A stretch of 64,000 nucleotides of DNA from Polaromonas sp047303325 (GTDB lineage Bacteria; Pseudomonadota; Gammaproteobacteria; Burkholderiales; Burkholderiaceae_C), in contig NZ_JBKBEX010000012.1 of NCBI RefSeq assembly GCF_047303325.1, positions 1 to 64,000 of the forward strand. Direction: 5' to 3'. A model generated the notes under the pieces. It was not told the DNA's origin and searched no databases. It worked only from the letters and a program-made list of their open reading frames with translations. This document shows, piece by piece, positions 22,396 through 29,970 of this stretch (position 1 is its first letter; the number at the start of each line of letters is the position of its first letter). A program made the translations under genes and the position numbers.

Positions 22396-22437
22396 TCGCC
22401 GCAGGGGGGGCGGCAACGTGCTAGATTACGGCTCATC

Positions 22438-23097
22438 ATGAGTCCGCAAATACCTCCCGAAGAAGATCTTTACGCTCACTTGACCCCCGAATTACGCACC
22501 CTCGCCATGCGCGGCGTGGTACGCACTTACCCCAAGAAGGCGGTCGTCATCAACGAAGGGGAAATCGGGGACAACCTCTACGTGCTGCTCAAAGGCAGCG
22601 TCAAGGTGTTTTCCATGGACGAAAGCGGCCGTGAAATCACCTACGGCCGGATTCACTCCGGCGACTACTTTGGCGAGATGTCGCTGGACGGCGGACCCCG
22701 CTCCGCCTCGGTCATCACCCTGGAACCTTGTACCTGCGCCGTGTTGAGTCGTGCCGAAGTGAGTGAGCACTTGGTGTATGAGCCCGGATTTGCCATAAAT
22801 CTGGTGGTCCAAGTGATTCGCCGCGCGCGTGCCGCCACGGAAGCCGCCCGCAATATGGCGTTGCTCGACGTATATGGGCGATTGATTGCCGTGTTGGAAG
22901 AGCACGATGACGTGGCGACCCGCGATACCGCAGAGGGTGTGACGCTGGAGTCCATCACCCACCAGGACATCGCCAGCCGTGTCGGCGCCTCGCGCGAGAT
23001 GGTGAGCCGCCTGCTCAAAGACCTTGAAAAGGGCGGCTACATCGAGATGGGCACCAAGCGCATCACCCTGCTCAAGAAACTGCCCAGCCGCTGGTAG
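22438..23097 (+). CDS. Crp/Fnr-family transcription regulator
   Basis: 219 residues: a cyclic-nucleotide-binding-type beta-barrel (about 20-120, with GEIGDNLYVLLKGSVKV and the phosphate-cassette-like GDYFGEMSLDGGPRSASV), a dimer helix, and a winged HTH (about 165-205, DIASRVGASREMVSRLLKDL). The cassette has GEMSLDGGPRSASV where E. coli Crp has the cAMP-binding GELGLFEEGQERSAWV, so cNMP binding is plausible but not certain. No N-terminal cysteine cluster is present, so it is not an Fnr-type oxygen sensor. It converges with the subtilase of the cyclase operon, only 13 bases apart. It could respond to one of the three cyclases in the window; this is inference. Confidence 0.88.
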   Translation: MSPQIPPEEDLYAHLTPELRTLAMRGVVRTYPKKAVVINEGEIGDNLYVLLKGSVKVFSMDESGREITYGRIHSGDYFGEMSLDGGPRSASVITLEPCTCAVLSRAEVSEHLVYEPGFAINLVVQVIRRARAATEAARNMALLDVYGRLIAVLEEHDDVATRDTAEGVTLESITHQDIASRVGASREMVSRLLKDLEKGGYIEMGTKRITLLKKLPSRW

Positions 23098-23110
23098 CGG
23101 CGAAGGCGTC

Positions 23111-24994
23111 TTATATCGCGTTGAAGATCCGCCGCGTTTCCTGCGGCGCTGCGTCACTGGTGCCCCTCAGCCGGACCGCCGAACTGCTGTAGGTGCCTGC
23201 AGCCCGAACTCCCGTCATGATGGGATTTTCATCACTGAACGCCGCGGTGCTGGGGGTCTTCACCACGCCGGGACGCTCTGGCCTGCTTGCATCGGGGTCA
23301 GGCTTCTGCGGGGAGTAATGCGCCCAATGCGACCCCACGATCCGCGTGCCGCCCACGGACACCGTCTTGCGCCCGGTGGCAATGCTGTTGAAGTTGCCGC
23401 TGCGCCGGATCAAGGTCGGATTGTCGGGGTGATCCACGAAAGAGCCCGGGTTGCCGCTCATGTCGTACAGCTTGTCTTCAAAGTGCGACTGGCGCCCGCC
23501 TCGTGGGCCGGTCACCACGTCGTCACGTTCCACATAGGCATCTATCGTGACCTTGCCCGGCTGCGTGTTGGTCAGCTTGATCTGCCATACGCCGCTGGGG
23601 GCCGTGGCCACGCCTTTGTCGAAACTGAAGGTGGGTGCCAATGCGATCAGCGCGCAAGTGCCGTGTGTGCCGGTGGCCACGCTTTTGGGGTAAATCAGCG
23701 CGCACAGCGGCTGCGTGCCGTTGCCCGTCCACATGCGGGACTCGCCGAAGCCCAGGGCTGGCAGTGCAGCCTGTCCAGGTGGCGTGATCTCTATCCGGAT
23801 GCCATGGGCCTGCGGCGGCAGCCATAGCTCTAGGAAGTTCTCGGTGGCGTCATCGGGTTGCCCGCGCCAGTGCAGTACTGCGTGCTCATTTTTTGCCAAG
23901 GTCACGTTGGCGTGCGTGCGCAACTGGTAGCTGTTGCCTGCCGCCAGCACGATCCGCAGCCGCTGGCCGCACAGCGTGATCAGCTGGTCCATCGCCGCTT
24001 CCAGCAGTGAACTCCCGTCATGCGGCCCGGCCAGGGTGCCGAAGCTGATGTTGGTCACGATTTTCGTATCATGCGCGCAGCGGGAAAGAACATACATCAA
24101 TCCATCAAGGACGTGTACGTTCATCGAGCCACCCGAAGTATCGGCCACAGTGTCGTAGTCCAGCTGCACCGCGATGATGTCGCTGCGGCTGGCATCGTCA
24201 TCGGCCAGGGCCCAGCTGGCCGGCCCGTCAAAGCCGGGCGGGAGATCGGCCATCTGCGCCATCAGCGTGCGCGGGCCGCAAGCCAGGTCCAGCACATGCG
24301 TGCCGTGACTGACGCGCTTTTGCAGTGCTTCGAGCTTGAAATGCCGGTACACCTCGCCTTCGTCCACCAGGCCGTTGTAGCTGCGCTGCTGCATCGCGTG
24401 GTTGATGTCGGCGGCCGTCAGCTCATGGCCGTAACCCAGGCCAGCGGGCGATCGGCCTACGCCTTTGCCGTCCTGCCGCCAAAAGTAGCGCGTACGCGCC
24501 TTGCCTTTGTGCAAGAAGCTGGCATTCGCAAAAGCCAGCCCGTCGTCGATCAGCGCCATGACCTTGCCCTTGAGTAGAGGCGGGGCGCCGGTCGTCGTCC
24601 CGATGAAGCCCGGGCCTTCCGTGTGAAGGCCGGCGGCCAAACCCAGTTCCAGCCGCCTGACCAGCGCATGCAGGCTGCCGCCAGGCTGGATGTGCTTGAA
24701 GAACGCCGGCTTGACGCGGGCCGTGCAGTAGCGCAGCCCCACCGGCGCGGCACTGGAGGTGTATACCGGCGGCACATGCAGCCATTGCGGCGAGGCAGCG
24801 CTTATGAACTGGGCGATGCTGACGCCGGGGTTCAGTTCAATCGCCACGGCAAGCCACTTTGGCTGCGTGCCGCCGTAACCCGCGAAGCTGTCGGTCTCGG
24901 CCCATACCAGGTAGGGATCGAAGCCTTTCGTCGCGTCCGGCTTGGCCCAGTCAATGCCGGTGAAGCCGCCCTTGGGGAGTTTTTGCCAGGTCAT
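23111..24994 (-). CDS. Subtilisin-like serine protease (S8 family), no signal peptide
   Basis: 627 residues with the S8 triad in order: Asp150 in ALIDDG, His230 in SHGTHV, Ser613 in RGTSDAAP, plus the oxyanion Asn in AAGN. The start at 24994 is chosen for its AAGGAC site 7 bases upstream; an in-frame extension upstream would overlap the preceding gene. There is no secretion signal (MTWQKLPKGGF), which is unusual for subtilases and suggests an intracellular or differently exported protease. The nucleophile lies 14 residues from the C-terminus, so the usual C-terminal helices are short. About 100 residues of insertion separate His and Ser. It follows the haloperoxidase-like gene by 8 bases, so the two are translationally coupled. 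Confidence 0.82.
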   Translation of the reverse strand: MTWQKLPKGGFTGIDWAKPDATKGFDPYLVWAETDSFAGYGGTQPKWLAVAIELNPGVSIAQFISAASPQWLHVPPVYTSSAAPVGLRYCTARVKPAFFKHIQPGGSLHALVRRLELGLAAGLHTEGPGFIGTTTGAPPLLKGKVMALIDDGLAFANASFLHKGKARTRYFWRQDGKGVGRSPAGLGYGHELTAADINHAMQQRSYNGLVDEGEVYRHFKLEALQKRVSHGTHVLDLACGPRTLMAQMADLPPGFDGPASWALADDDASRSDIIAVQLDYDTVADTSGGSMNVHVLDGLMYVLSRCAHDTKIVTNISFGTLAGPHDGSSLLEAAMDQLITLCGQRLRIVLAAGNSYQLRTHANVTLAKNEHAVLHWRGQPDDATENFLELWLPPQAHGIRIEITPPGQAALPALGFGESRMWTGNGTQPLCALIYPKSVATGTHGTCALIALAPTFSFDKGVATAPSGVWQIKLTNTQPGKVTIDAYVERDDVVTGPRGGRQSHFEDKLYDMSGNPGSFVDHPDNPTLIRRSGNFNSIATGRKTVSVGGTRIVGSHWAHYSPQKPDPDASRPERPGVVKTPSTAAFSDENPIMTGVRAAGTYSSSAVRLRGTSDAAPQETRRIFNAI

Positions 24995-25002
24995 GGGTGT
25001 CC

Positions 25003-26127
25003 TTACTTCAGGGGTTCCCACTCTTTGGCCGCCTTGGACCACATAAAGGCCAGCAGCGGCGAGGCCGCCACGGTACCGATCCTGCTGAGGTACTGGTAGT
25101 AGCCGCTGTGGTTGTCGTCCATGGAAACACGCAGATCGAAGTCAACGACCTTGCCCTGGGCGTCATGGAATTTGCGGCCGTCGAAACCGCGTTCGTGGAG
25201 CTGGTTGTTGCCAAGGCAGCGCGCCGCGAAAAACTCGCCCAGCGCTGTTCCGAGCAGCCGGCCCACGGCGCTGTCCACCGGATAGTGCAGGCCTGCCACC
25301 GTGCGGTTCACCGCGATACGCGCCGCTTGCCGTTCCAGTTGCTCCCGGTATTTGGCCCCCGTGCCGTTAGCGTTTTCAAGCAAGGCCAGCAGCACCGTGG
25401 CGACGGCGAAGGCTTCGGTGGCGTGGCCACTGGGCCAGCTGGCATGGCCGGGAGTGTCTATCATGGGCTGGATCTGCGGTGACAGCTCCATGGGCCGTGG
25501 GCAGGCGAAGGCGTGCTTGAAGCGCATTTCCACGTCGGACGTGAAGGTCAGTACCAGGGTGATCAGCTCCAGCGTCCATTTATGGCGGTGCGGCTGCAGG
25601 CCCACGATGGATCCCCAATACGGGACCTGGGGCGTCATCTGGCTCAGGATTTCGCTGCCGCGGTCTTCACGCAGCTCTGCGTAGTTGGCCACCAGTTCCA
25701 CCTGCTGCTTGAATACCTTGGCCGTGGGCCGGATCAGGCGGACAATGGCGTGGACCTTCAGCGGCCTCCTGTTGAGGTCCACAAATGCCAGAGTGACCGA
25801 CTCGCGGGCATGCTGGACACCGAAGTGAAGTCCGCCCAGGAGTTCAAGCTCACAGACCTGCAGGCGCCGCTCGGCGGCCCACTGCGCCAATCGATCTGGT
25901 TTGTCAATTGGAAGAGGCAGGTTGACTGGAAGGGTGGGGCCCTGGAATGGGCCGGTGAGGGCCGCGCGGCTTTTTGTCAGGGCATCCGCAAGCATCGGGT
26001 TGGCATCAGGCGCGCCATACCCACCGTAGCCACCATACCCACCGTAGCCACCATACCCACCGTAGCCACCATACCCACCGTAACCGCCATACCCACCGTA
26101 ACCGCCGTAACCACCAAGGACGCTCAT
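25003..26127 (-). CDS. Vanadium-haloperoxidase/PAP2-like protein with GGY-repeat N-terminus
   Basis: 374 residues. Residues 5-38 are an uninterrupted GGY/GYG repeat; the rest is a soluble PAP2-superfamily domain with the vanadate/phosphate-site residues in order: K204-x6-R211-P, then S233-G234-H235 (ASWPSGHATEAF), then R275-x5-H281-x3-D285 (NRTVAGLHYPVD). The xWPSGHA form and absence of membrane helices favour the vanadium-dependent haloperoxidase branch over membrane lipid phosphatases. There is no signal peptide. A GGGAGGT ribosome binding site precedes the ATG. It is the middle gene of a cyclase-haloperoxidase-subtilase operon. Whether it halogenates or dephosphorylates cannot be told from sequence. 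Confidence 0.8.
   Translation of the reverse strand: MSVLGGYGGYGGYGGYGGYGGYGGYGGYGGYGGYGGYGAPDANPMLADALTKSRAALTGPFQGPTLPVNLPLPIDKPDRLAQWAAERRLQVCELELLGGLHFGVQHARESVTLAFVDLNRRPLKVHAIVRLIRPTAKVFKQQVELVANYAELREDRGSEILSQMTPQVPYWGSIVGLQPHRHKWTLELITLVLTFTSDVEMRFKHAFACPRPMELSPQIQPMIDTPGHASWPSGHATEAFAVATVLLALLENANGTGAKYREQLERQAARIAVNRTVAGLHYPVDSAVGRLLGTALGEFFAARCLGNNQLHERGFDGRKFHDAQGKVVDFDLRVSMDDNHSGYYQYLSRIGTVAASPLLAFMWSKAAKEWEPLK
26014..26115 (-). repeat. In-frame GGY-coding minisatellite
   Basis: About 11 copies of a 9-base unit coding Gly-Gly-Tyr, partly organised in an 18-base higher-order unit (GCC/ACC and ATA/GTA alternation). All copies are in frame, so length changes in multiples of 9 would change the repeat number without a frameshift. 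It is a coding repeat, not a CRISPR: there are no spacers. Confidence 0.95.
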
Positions 26128-26153
26128 ACCTACCTCCCGTTTGTTAATTGATG

Positions 26154-27935
26154 CTATTCCGGTACACCCGCCAGGCGAAGTGCTGCTATTAATTCTTGGC
26201 CGTGTGCGAACTTGCTGGTCGGGGATCGAGCGGCAAAGCTGCGCAGGGTGAAGCCTGGGTCAAGCTTGAGTAGTTGCGTCACCGTTTCGCGAGCTTCGAC
26301 CAGTCTGTTGCTTCGCGCCTGAGCGATAGCAAGCGCACGGTAAGTTGACGTGTGCATGCGATTACTTTTGAGGGAGCGTTGGCCCAGCTCGATAGCCCGG
26401 TCATATGCATTGGCCGACGCGTTGGCTGTTGCTGCCAAGGAGTCGTAAAAATAACGCAATGGGTCGAGCGGGGTCAGCAATAAAGCCCGCTCGGTGCTGG
26501 AAACTGCGGCGGCGCCTTCGCCTTTGAACGCGTGAAGTGTTCCCTTGAGAAGCCAGGCCAAGGATTCATTCGGATTGATTGTCAGCGCCGTTTCGTAGCG
26601 GTCGCTCGCACCGTCCAGATCTCGGAGGAGATTGGTATGCACGAACCCGTCAATGGTCCAGGCCAACGCGCAATTGGCGTCTTCGTCGAGAGCTCTCTTG
26701 GTGCAATCTAGAGCGCGTTGGGTATCCCGCATGGGATCGTCAGTCCACCCTTGCTGCACTCTGAGTACGTACCACTTGGCTAGCCATGCGTGGGGTATGG
26801 GGTGGCGCCGGCTGCGATCAATCAGTGCCTCGAACATTGTGCGCGCACGATCGAACTCTGAGAATTGTGTCCGGTGCATGAGCGCAACCGCACCAAGAAG
26901 CAAAGTGAATCCTTCAAGCGTGGGCAGGGCTTGGCTACGCGCCCGCTGAAGCTGTTGCGTCATGACAGACGAACTGACCGCAGCTACCAGCCTGGCAATC
27001 AGTTCGTCATCCGTCGTAAACAGCCCATGGATTTGCCCCTTAAGGCTGTCCGCCCAAAGAATATGTCCTGTCTTTGCGTCGATTAACTCAACGAATAAGG
27101 CCAATTGCGTTCCGGCGCTGCGACAGGTACCCGACAGAATATAGGTGGCACCCAAATGAGTACGTATGTCTTCGATGTTTTCCGCTCGCTCGCGGAATAC
27201 TGTGGTCGACAGGCGTGAGATCACGTGGAGCTCGGCAGTTCGGGACAGCGCGGCGATCGCTTCATCGGCCAAAGCTTCGCCAAGCAATTCATGGCCCGGT
27301 TCGCTGCTGCGCATTTTGAACGGAATAACTGCGATGGTTGGCCGCAAATTCAATTCGAGGGCATTGCCGTGTTGCACAATCGACGCGTGACCGGGTGGGC
27401 CGACGCGGTAGGCACGGATGGGCGCACTGACATGTTTGAGGTGGCACTCCCCCAGATCTTCGACATCAGCGTCAAGCATGGGCGCGAGCTGATCGCGCAA
27501 CTCTGCGGTAACAACCATTTCCCCGGGACCTGCGAGGGTGCAGACGCGTGCGGTGAGATTGACATCGGTGCCATAGATGTCGTGATGATCCGTCACGAAA
27601 CTGGCCAGGTGACCACCCATGCGAAGGAACATTTGCTGATCGGGGTGACAGCCTGCATTGACTTGCCGACTGAAGTCCTGCAAGGAAAATGCGGCTTTTA
27701 TGCAACCTTGGGCATTGGCAAATTCCAGCATCAGCCCGTCACCCAGGCTTTTGACGATGCGGCCGCCATGCTGCGGCAGAATTTGCTGCTCAGCTTGCAG
27801 CACCAGTTGTTGCCACCTCTGTACGAAACCATCTTGATCTTGCTCCATGATCCTGACGGACTCCACCACATCCATGACCAGCAGCACCTTCGTGCTTCGG
27901 CCCATGCGGGTAGGTAATTCGGTCGGGGGATTCAT
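26154..27935 (-). CDS. Class III nucleotide cyclase with TolB-like and TPR regions
   Basis: 593 residues. The N-terminal cyclase domain (about 15-180) keeps both metal Asp residues, D22 in VMDVVES and D66 in SLGDGLM, and the N126/R130 transition-state pair (DVNLTAR), so it should be active on ATP or GTP. Then comes a TolB-N-like region (about 197-320, RPTIAVIPFK and STTVFR) and TPR-like helices to the end. No membrane segment. This is the first gene of a three-gene operon; the next gene begins 26 bases after its stop. A strong GGAGG lies 23 bases before the ATG inside a small hairpin, with no better start in frame because a stop overlaps it. GC content looks lower than in the surrounding genes. 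Confidence 0.85.
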   Translation of the reverse strand: MNPPTELPTRMGRSTKVLLVMDVVESVRIMEQDQDGFVQRWQQLVLQAEQQILPQHGGRIVKSLGDGLMLEFANAQGCIKAAFSLQDFSRQVNAGCHPDQQMFLRMGGHLASFVTDHHDIYGTDVNLTARVCTLAGPGEMVVTAELRDQLAPMLDADVEDLGECHLKHVSAPIRAYRVGPPGHASIVQHGNALELNLRPTIAVIPFKMRSSEPGHELLGEALADEAIAALSRTAELHVISRLSTTVFRERAENIEDIRTHLGATYILSGTCRSAGTQLALFVELIDAKTGHILWADSLKGQIHGLFTTDDELIARLVAAVSSSVMTQQLQRARSQALPTLEGFTLLLGAVALMHRTQFSEFDRARTMFEALIDRSRRHPIPHAWLAKWYVLRVQQGWTDDPMRDTQRALDCTKRALDEDANCALAWTIDGFVHTNLLRDLDGASDRYETALTINPNESLAWLLKGTLHAFKGEGAAAVSSTERALLLTPLDPLRYFYDSLAATANASANAYDRAIELGQRSLKSNRMHTSTYRALAIAQARSNRLVEARETVTQLLKLDPGFTLRSFAARSPTSKFAHGQELIAALRLAGVPE

Positions 27936-28267
27936 CGTAACTGGCGTAACAAAGTTTTACCTCCTCATTTTGGAGGAGAACGCGGGTAATGGAAATACTG
28001 TGCGCGGCTTTATCTGCAGAAACATCGGAATTGTTATGCTTGAGCAAAACCCATGGTAGATTGCATTTAGCTGCGGTTTTTGATGCAAGGTCCGCTTTGC
28101 GGCTGCCTTATACAAAAACTGGGATGAACGTCGCCATCCTATGTCGCGGATGGGCTAGCCGCCTTGGGAAAAATATCGTCCGCAGTGTTCAACTTCTGAT
28201 CCTGTGCTGAAGGCGATAGGGTGCCAGGTGAGCGAAAAGACCATCGGGATTCCAGATTGGATTAATT
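27936..28267. promoter_or_regulatory. Intergenic region with GTAACAAA-type element upstream of cyclase
   Basis: No gene is seen in these 332 bases. At 27933-27979 there is a composite element: ATCGTAA, then GTAACAAAGTTTTAC, then the hairpin CTCCTC (27961-27966) / GAGGAG (27973-27978). A related copy is at 34472-34521. On the minus strand the hairpin includes the GGAGG in front of the cyclase gene. The rest is AT-richer than the flanks. Confidence 0.45.
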
Positions 28268-28747
28268 TTGCGCGTACTAATTGGGGCCGGTGTTTTTTCA
28301 GCGACAGGCTCCCTCCCGTTTCAAATATTGCCTTTTCTGATTCTGTCTCTCGTGTCGGAAGGGCGCATTGATATCGTTTATGCCGGATGGGTGGGCTCTG
28401 CATATCTCATCGGGATGCTTTTCAGCACCCTGTTATTGCCTCTTTTCAGTGTGATCATCACGCTGGGACAGTTCAGCGTGCAAAAGAGCTATTCGACGCT
28501 TGCGTACTTCCTGCCGCAGCAGTATTCCGGCATCATCCCGCCCGAAGAGCGCCGTCAGCGCCACGCCACGCGCGCGGTGCTGCGAATGGTGCTTGGGCGT
28601 ACCGGTGTCGCTGCCGCTGACGTTCGCATTGGCACGGGAGCCTATGGCAAGCCTTGTTTGGTGGATTGCCGTGCCACCGGCTTCAGTTTGCCGCATTCGG
28701 GCGGCTTGAGCCTGTTGGCATTTGCGCCCCGGTTTTTTTCGCACTGA
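28268..28747 (+). pseudogene. Chimeric remnant: MFS transporter piece + phosphopantetheinyl transferase piece
   Basis: One open frame without a convincing start (first possible codon TTG) joins two broken genes. The first ~60 residues look like the start of an MFS transporter (AGWVGSAYLIGM between hydrophobic stretches). From about residue 70 the sequence switches to an Sfp-type phosphopantetheinyl transferase: an arginine-rich RRQRHATRAVLRMVLG, then AYGKPCL, then FSLPHSGGLSLLAFAP. The frame stops just after the family's HSG motif, before the catalytic acidic D-x-E and the W-x-x-KEA motifs. Neither half can be functional in its known role. It appears to mark a deletion or insertion scar next to the protealysin gene. 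Confidence 0.65.
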
Positions 28748-28759
28748 AGGGCCGAATTC

Positions 28760-29857
28760 GTGAAACCCGCCTACCGCTGTTTTTGTTTTGCCGTCCCGTC
28801 CAAACTCTTTCGCAAGCTTGCCGAAAAATCCGGGGAGGAAGGGCGCAAGCGAATTGACAGCCACATCGAGCACAGCATGCGCTTGCGCACGCATCGCCAT
28901 GTCTGCGCCAAGCAGGCGGTGGTGCCCCGCACGGTCCAGTCTCCCCAGGGCTTCATGCCTGCACAGGCTTACCGCCGCAGTATTTTTAATGCCGGCTTCG
29001 ACACCGACCTGCCGGGCAAGCCGGTGCGCCATGAAGGAGACAAGCCGGTCAAGGATCGCGCTGTGAACCAGGTCTACGACAACACCGGCATCGCCCTGGA
29101 TTTTTTCCACCAGGTTTTCGGGCGGGATTCCCTGGACGACCGCAGCATGCGTGTGGAGTCGGCCGTGCATTTCGGCAAGGACTTTGCCAATGCAATGTGG
29201 ACCGGCGAGCAGATGGTCTATGGGGACGGCGACGAGAACGTGGGGGGCTTCACCGAGGCGCTGGACATCATCACCCACGAACTGAGCCATGGCGTCATCC
29301 AGCACATGATTCCCGGAGGGCTGGGTGTGGTCAAACTGGCGCGCAAGGACCGCGAGTTCGAGGAGCAGACGCATGTGCTCCAGGGCCAGGCCGGCGCCCT
29401 CAATGAATCTTTCTCCGACGTCATGGGCAGCATGGTCAAACAGTGGCACCTGGGCCAGACGGCGGCTCAGGCCAACTGGCTGCTCGGCGAAAACATGCTC
29501 GCGCCGCAGCACGGCAAGGCCATACGCTCGCTCAAAGACCCCGGCAACCGCAAGCTGACCTGGTATGACGACGACCAGTTCAAGACCATGGAACAATACG
29601 TGGACGGTGCCGACGTCCACGACAGCTCGGGCATTCCCAACCATGCGTTTTACCTCGCTGCCCGAAAAATAGGCGGCTTCTCCTGGGAGAAGGCCGGCCC
29701 CATCTGGTACGAAGCCTTTCCCAAGCTCAAGCCCAAGGCCAGCTTCCTGGATGCGGCGCGGGCGACAAGCCGCGTGGCCAGCGCGCGCTTTGGCAGTAAG
29801 TCAAAAGAGTACATGGCCGTGGCCTCGGCCTGGCAGGCCGTGAAGGTCCTCCCCTAA
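28760..29857 (+). CDS. Protealysin-like M4 (thermolysin family) metalloprotease
   Basis: 365 residues, zinc motif H173-E174-x2-H177 (HELSH) and third ligand E216 in ALNESFSD, with the later catalytic-region motif GIPNHAFY. The short N-terminal propeptide (about 1-55, CFCFAVPSKLFRKLAE) and absence of a signal peptide match the protealysin subgroup, whose members are made without a classical signal. The GTG start is supported by position rather than by a strong ribosome binding site. Protealysins are usually followed by a small gene for the inhibitor emfourin; no such gene is seen downstream here. Confidence 0.88.
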   Translation: MKPAYRCFCFAVPSKLFRKLAEKSGEEGRKRIDSHIEHSMRLRTHRHVCAKQAVVPRTVQSPQGFMPAQAYRRSIFNAGFDTDLPGKPVRHEGDKPVKDRAVNQVYDNTGIALDFFHQVFGRDSLDDRSMRVESAVHFGKDFANAMWTGEQMVYGDGDENVGGFTEALDIITHELSHGVIQHMIPGGLGVVKLARKDREFEEQTHVLQGQAGALNESFSDVMGSMVKQWHLGQTAAQANWLLGENMLAPQHGKAIRSLKDPGNRKLTWYDDDQFKTMEQYVDGADVHDSSGIPNHAFYLAARKIGGFSWEKAGPIWYEAFPKLKPKASFLDAARATSRVASARFGSKSKEYMAVASAWQAVKVLP

Positions 29858-29970
29858 GAAGCTATTCTCAGACAAAGCCACTCCAAGCCACTAATGCCTT
29901 GATTTGTTGCGGGGCTCGTGCAACGATTCGCTTAATGGTTTTTCCTGTTGTGGAGAGGGATAAATAGAAG

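Noticed and set aside
26014..26115. Possible CRISPR-like tandem repeat
   Set aside because: Units are 9 bases, contiguous, in frame and code for GGY; there are no spacers and no cas genes.
28433..29644. 403-codon minus-strand frame over the protealysin gene
   Set aside because: It is antisense to an M4 protease with all zinc ligands and has no recognisable family.
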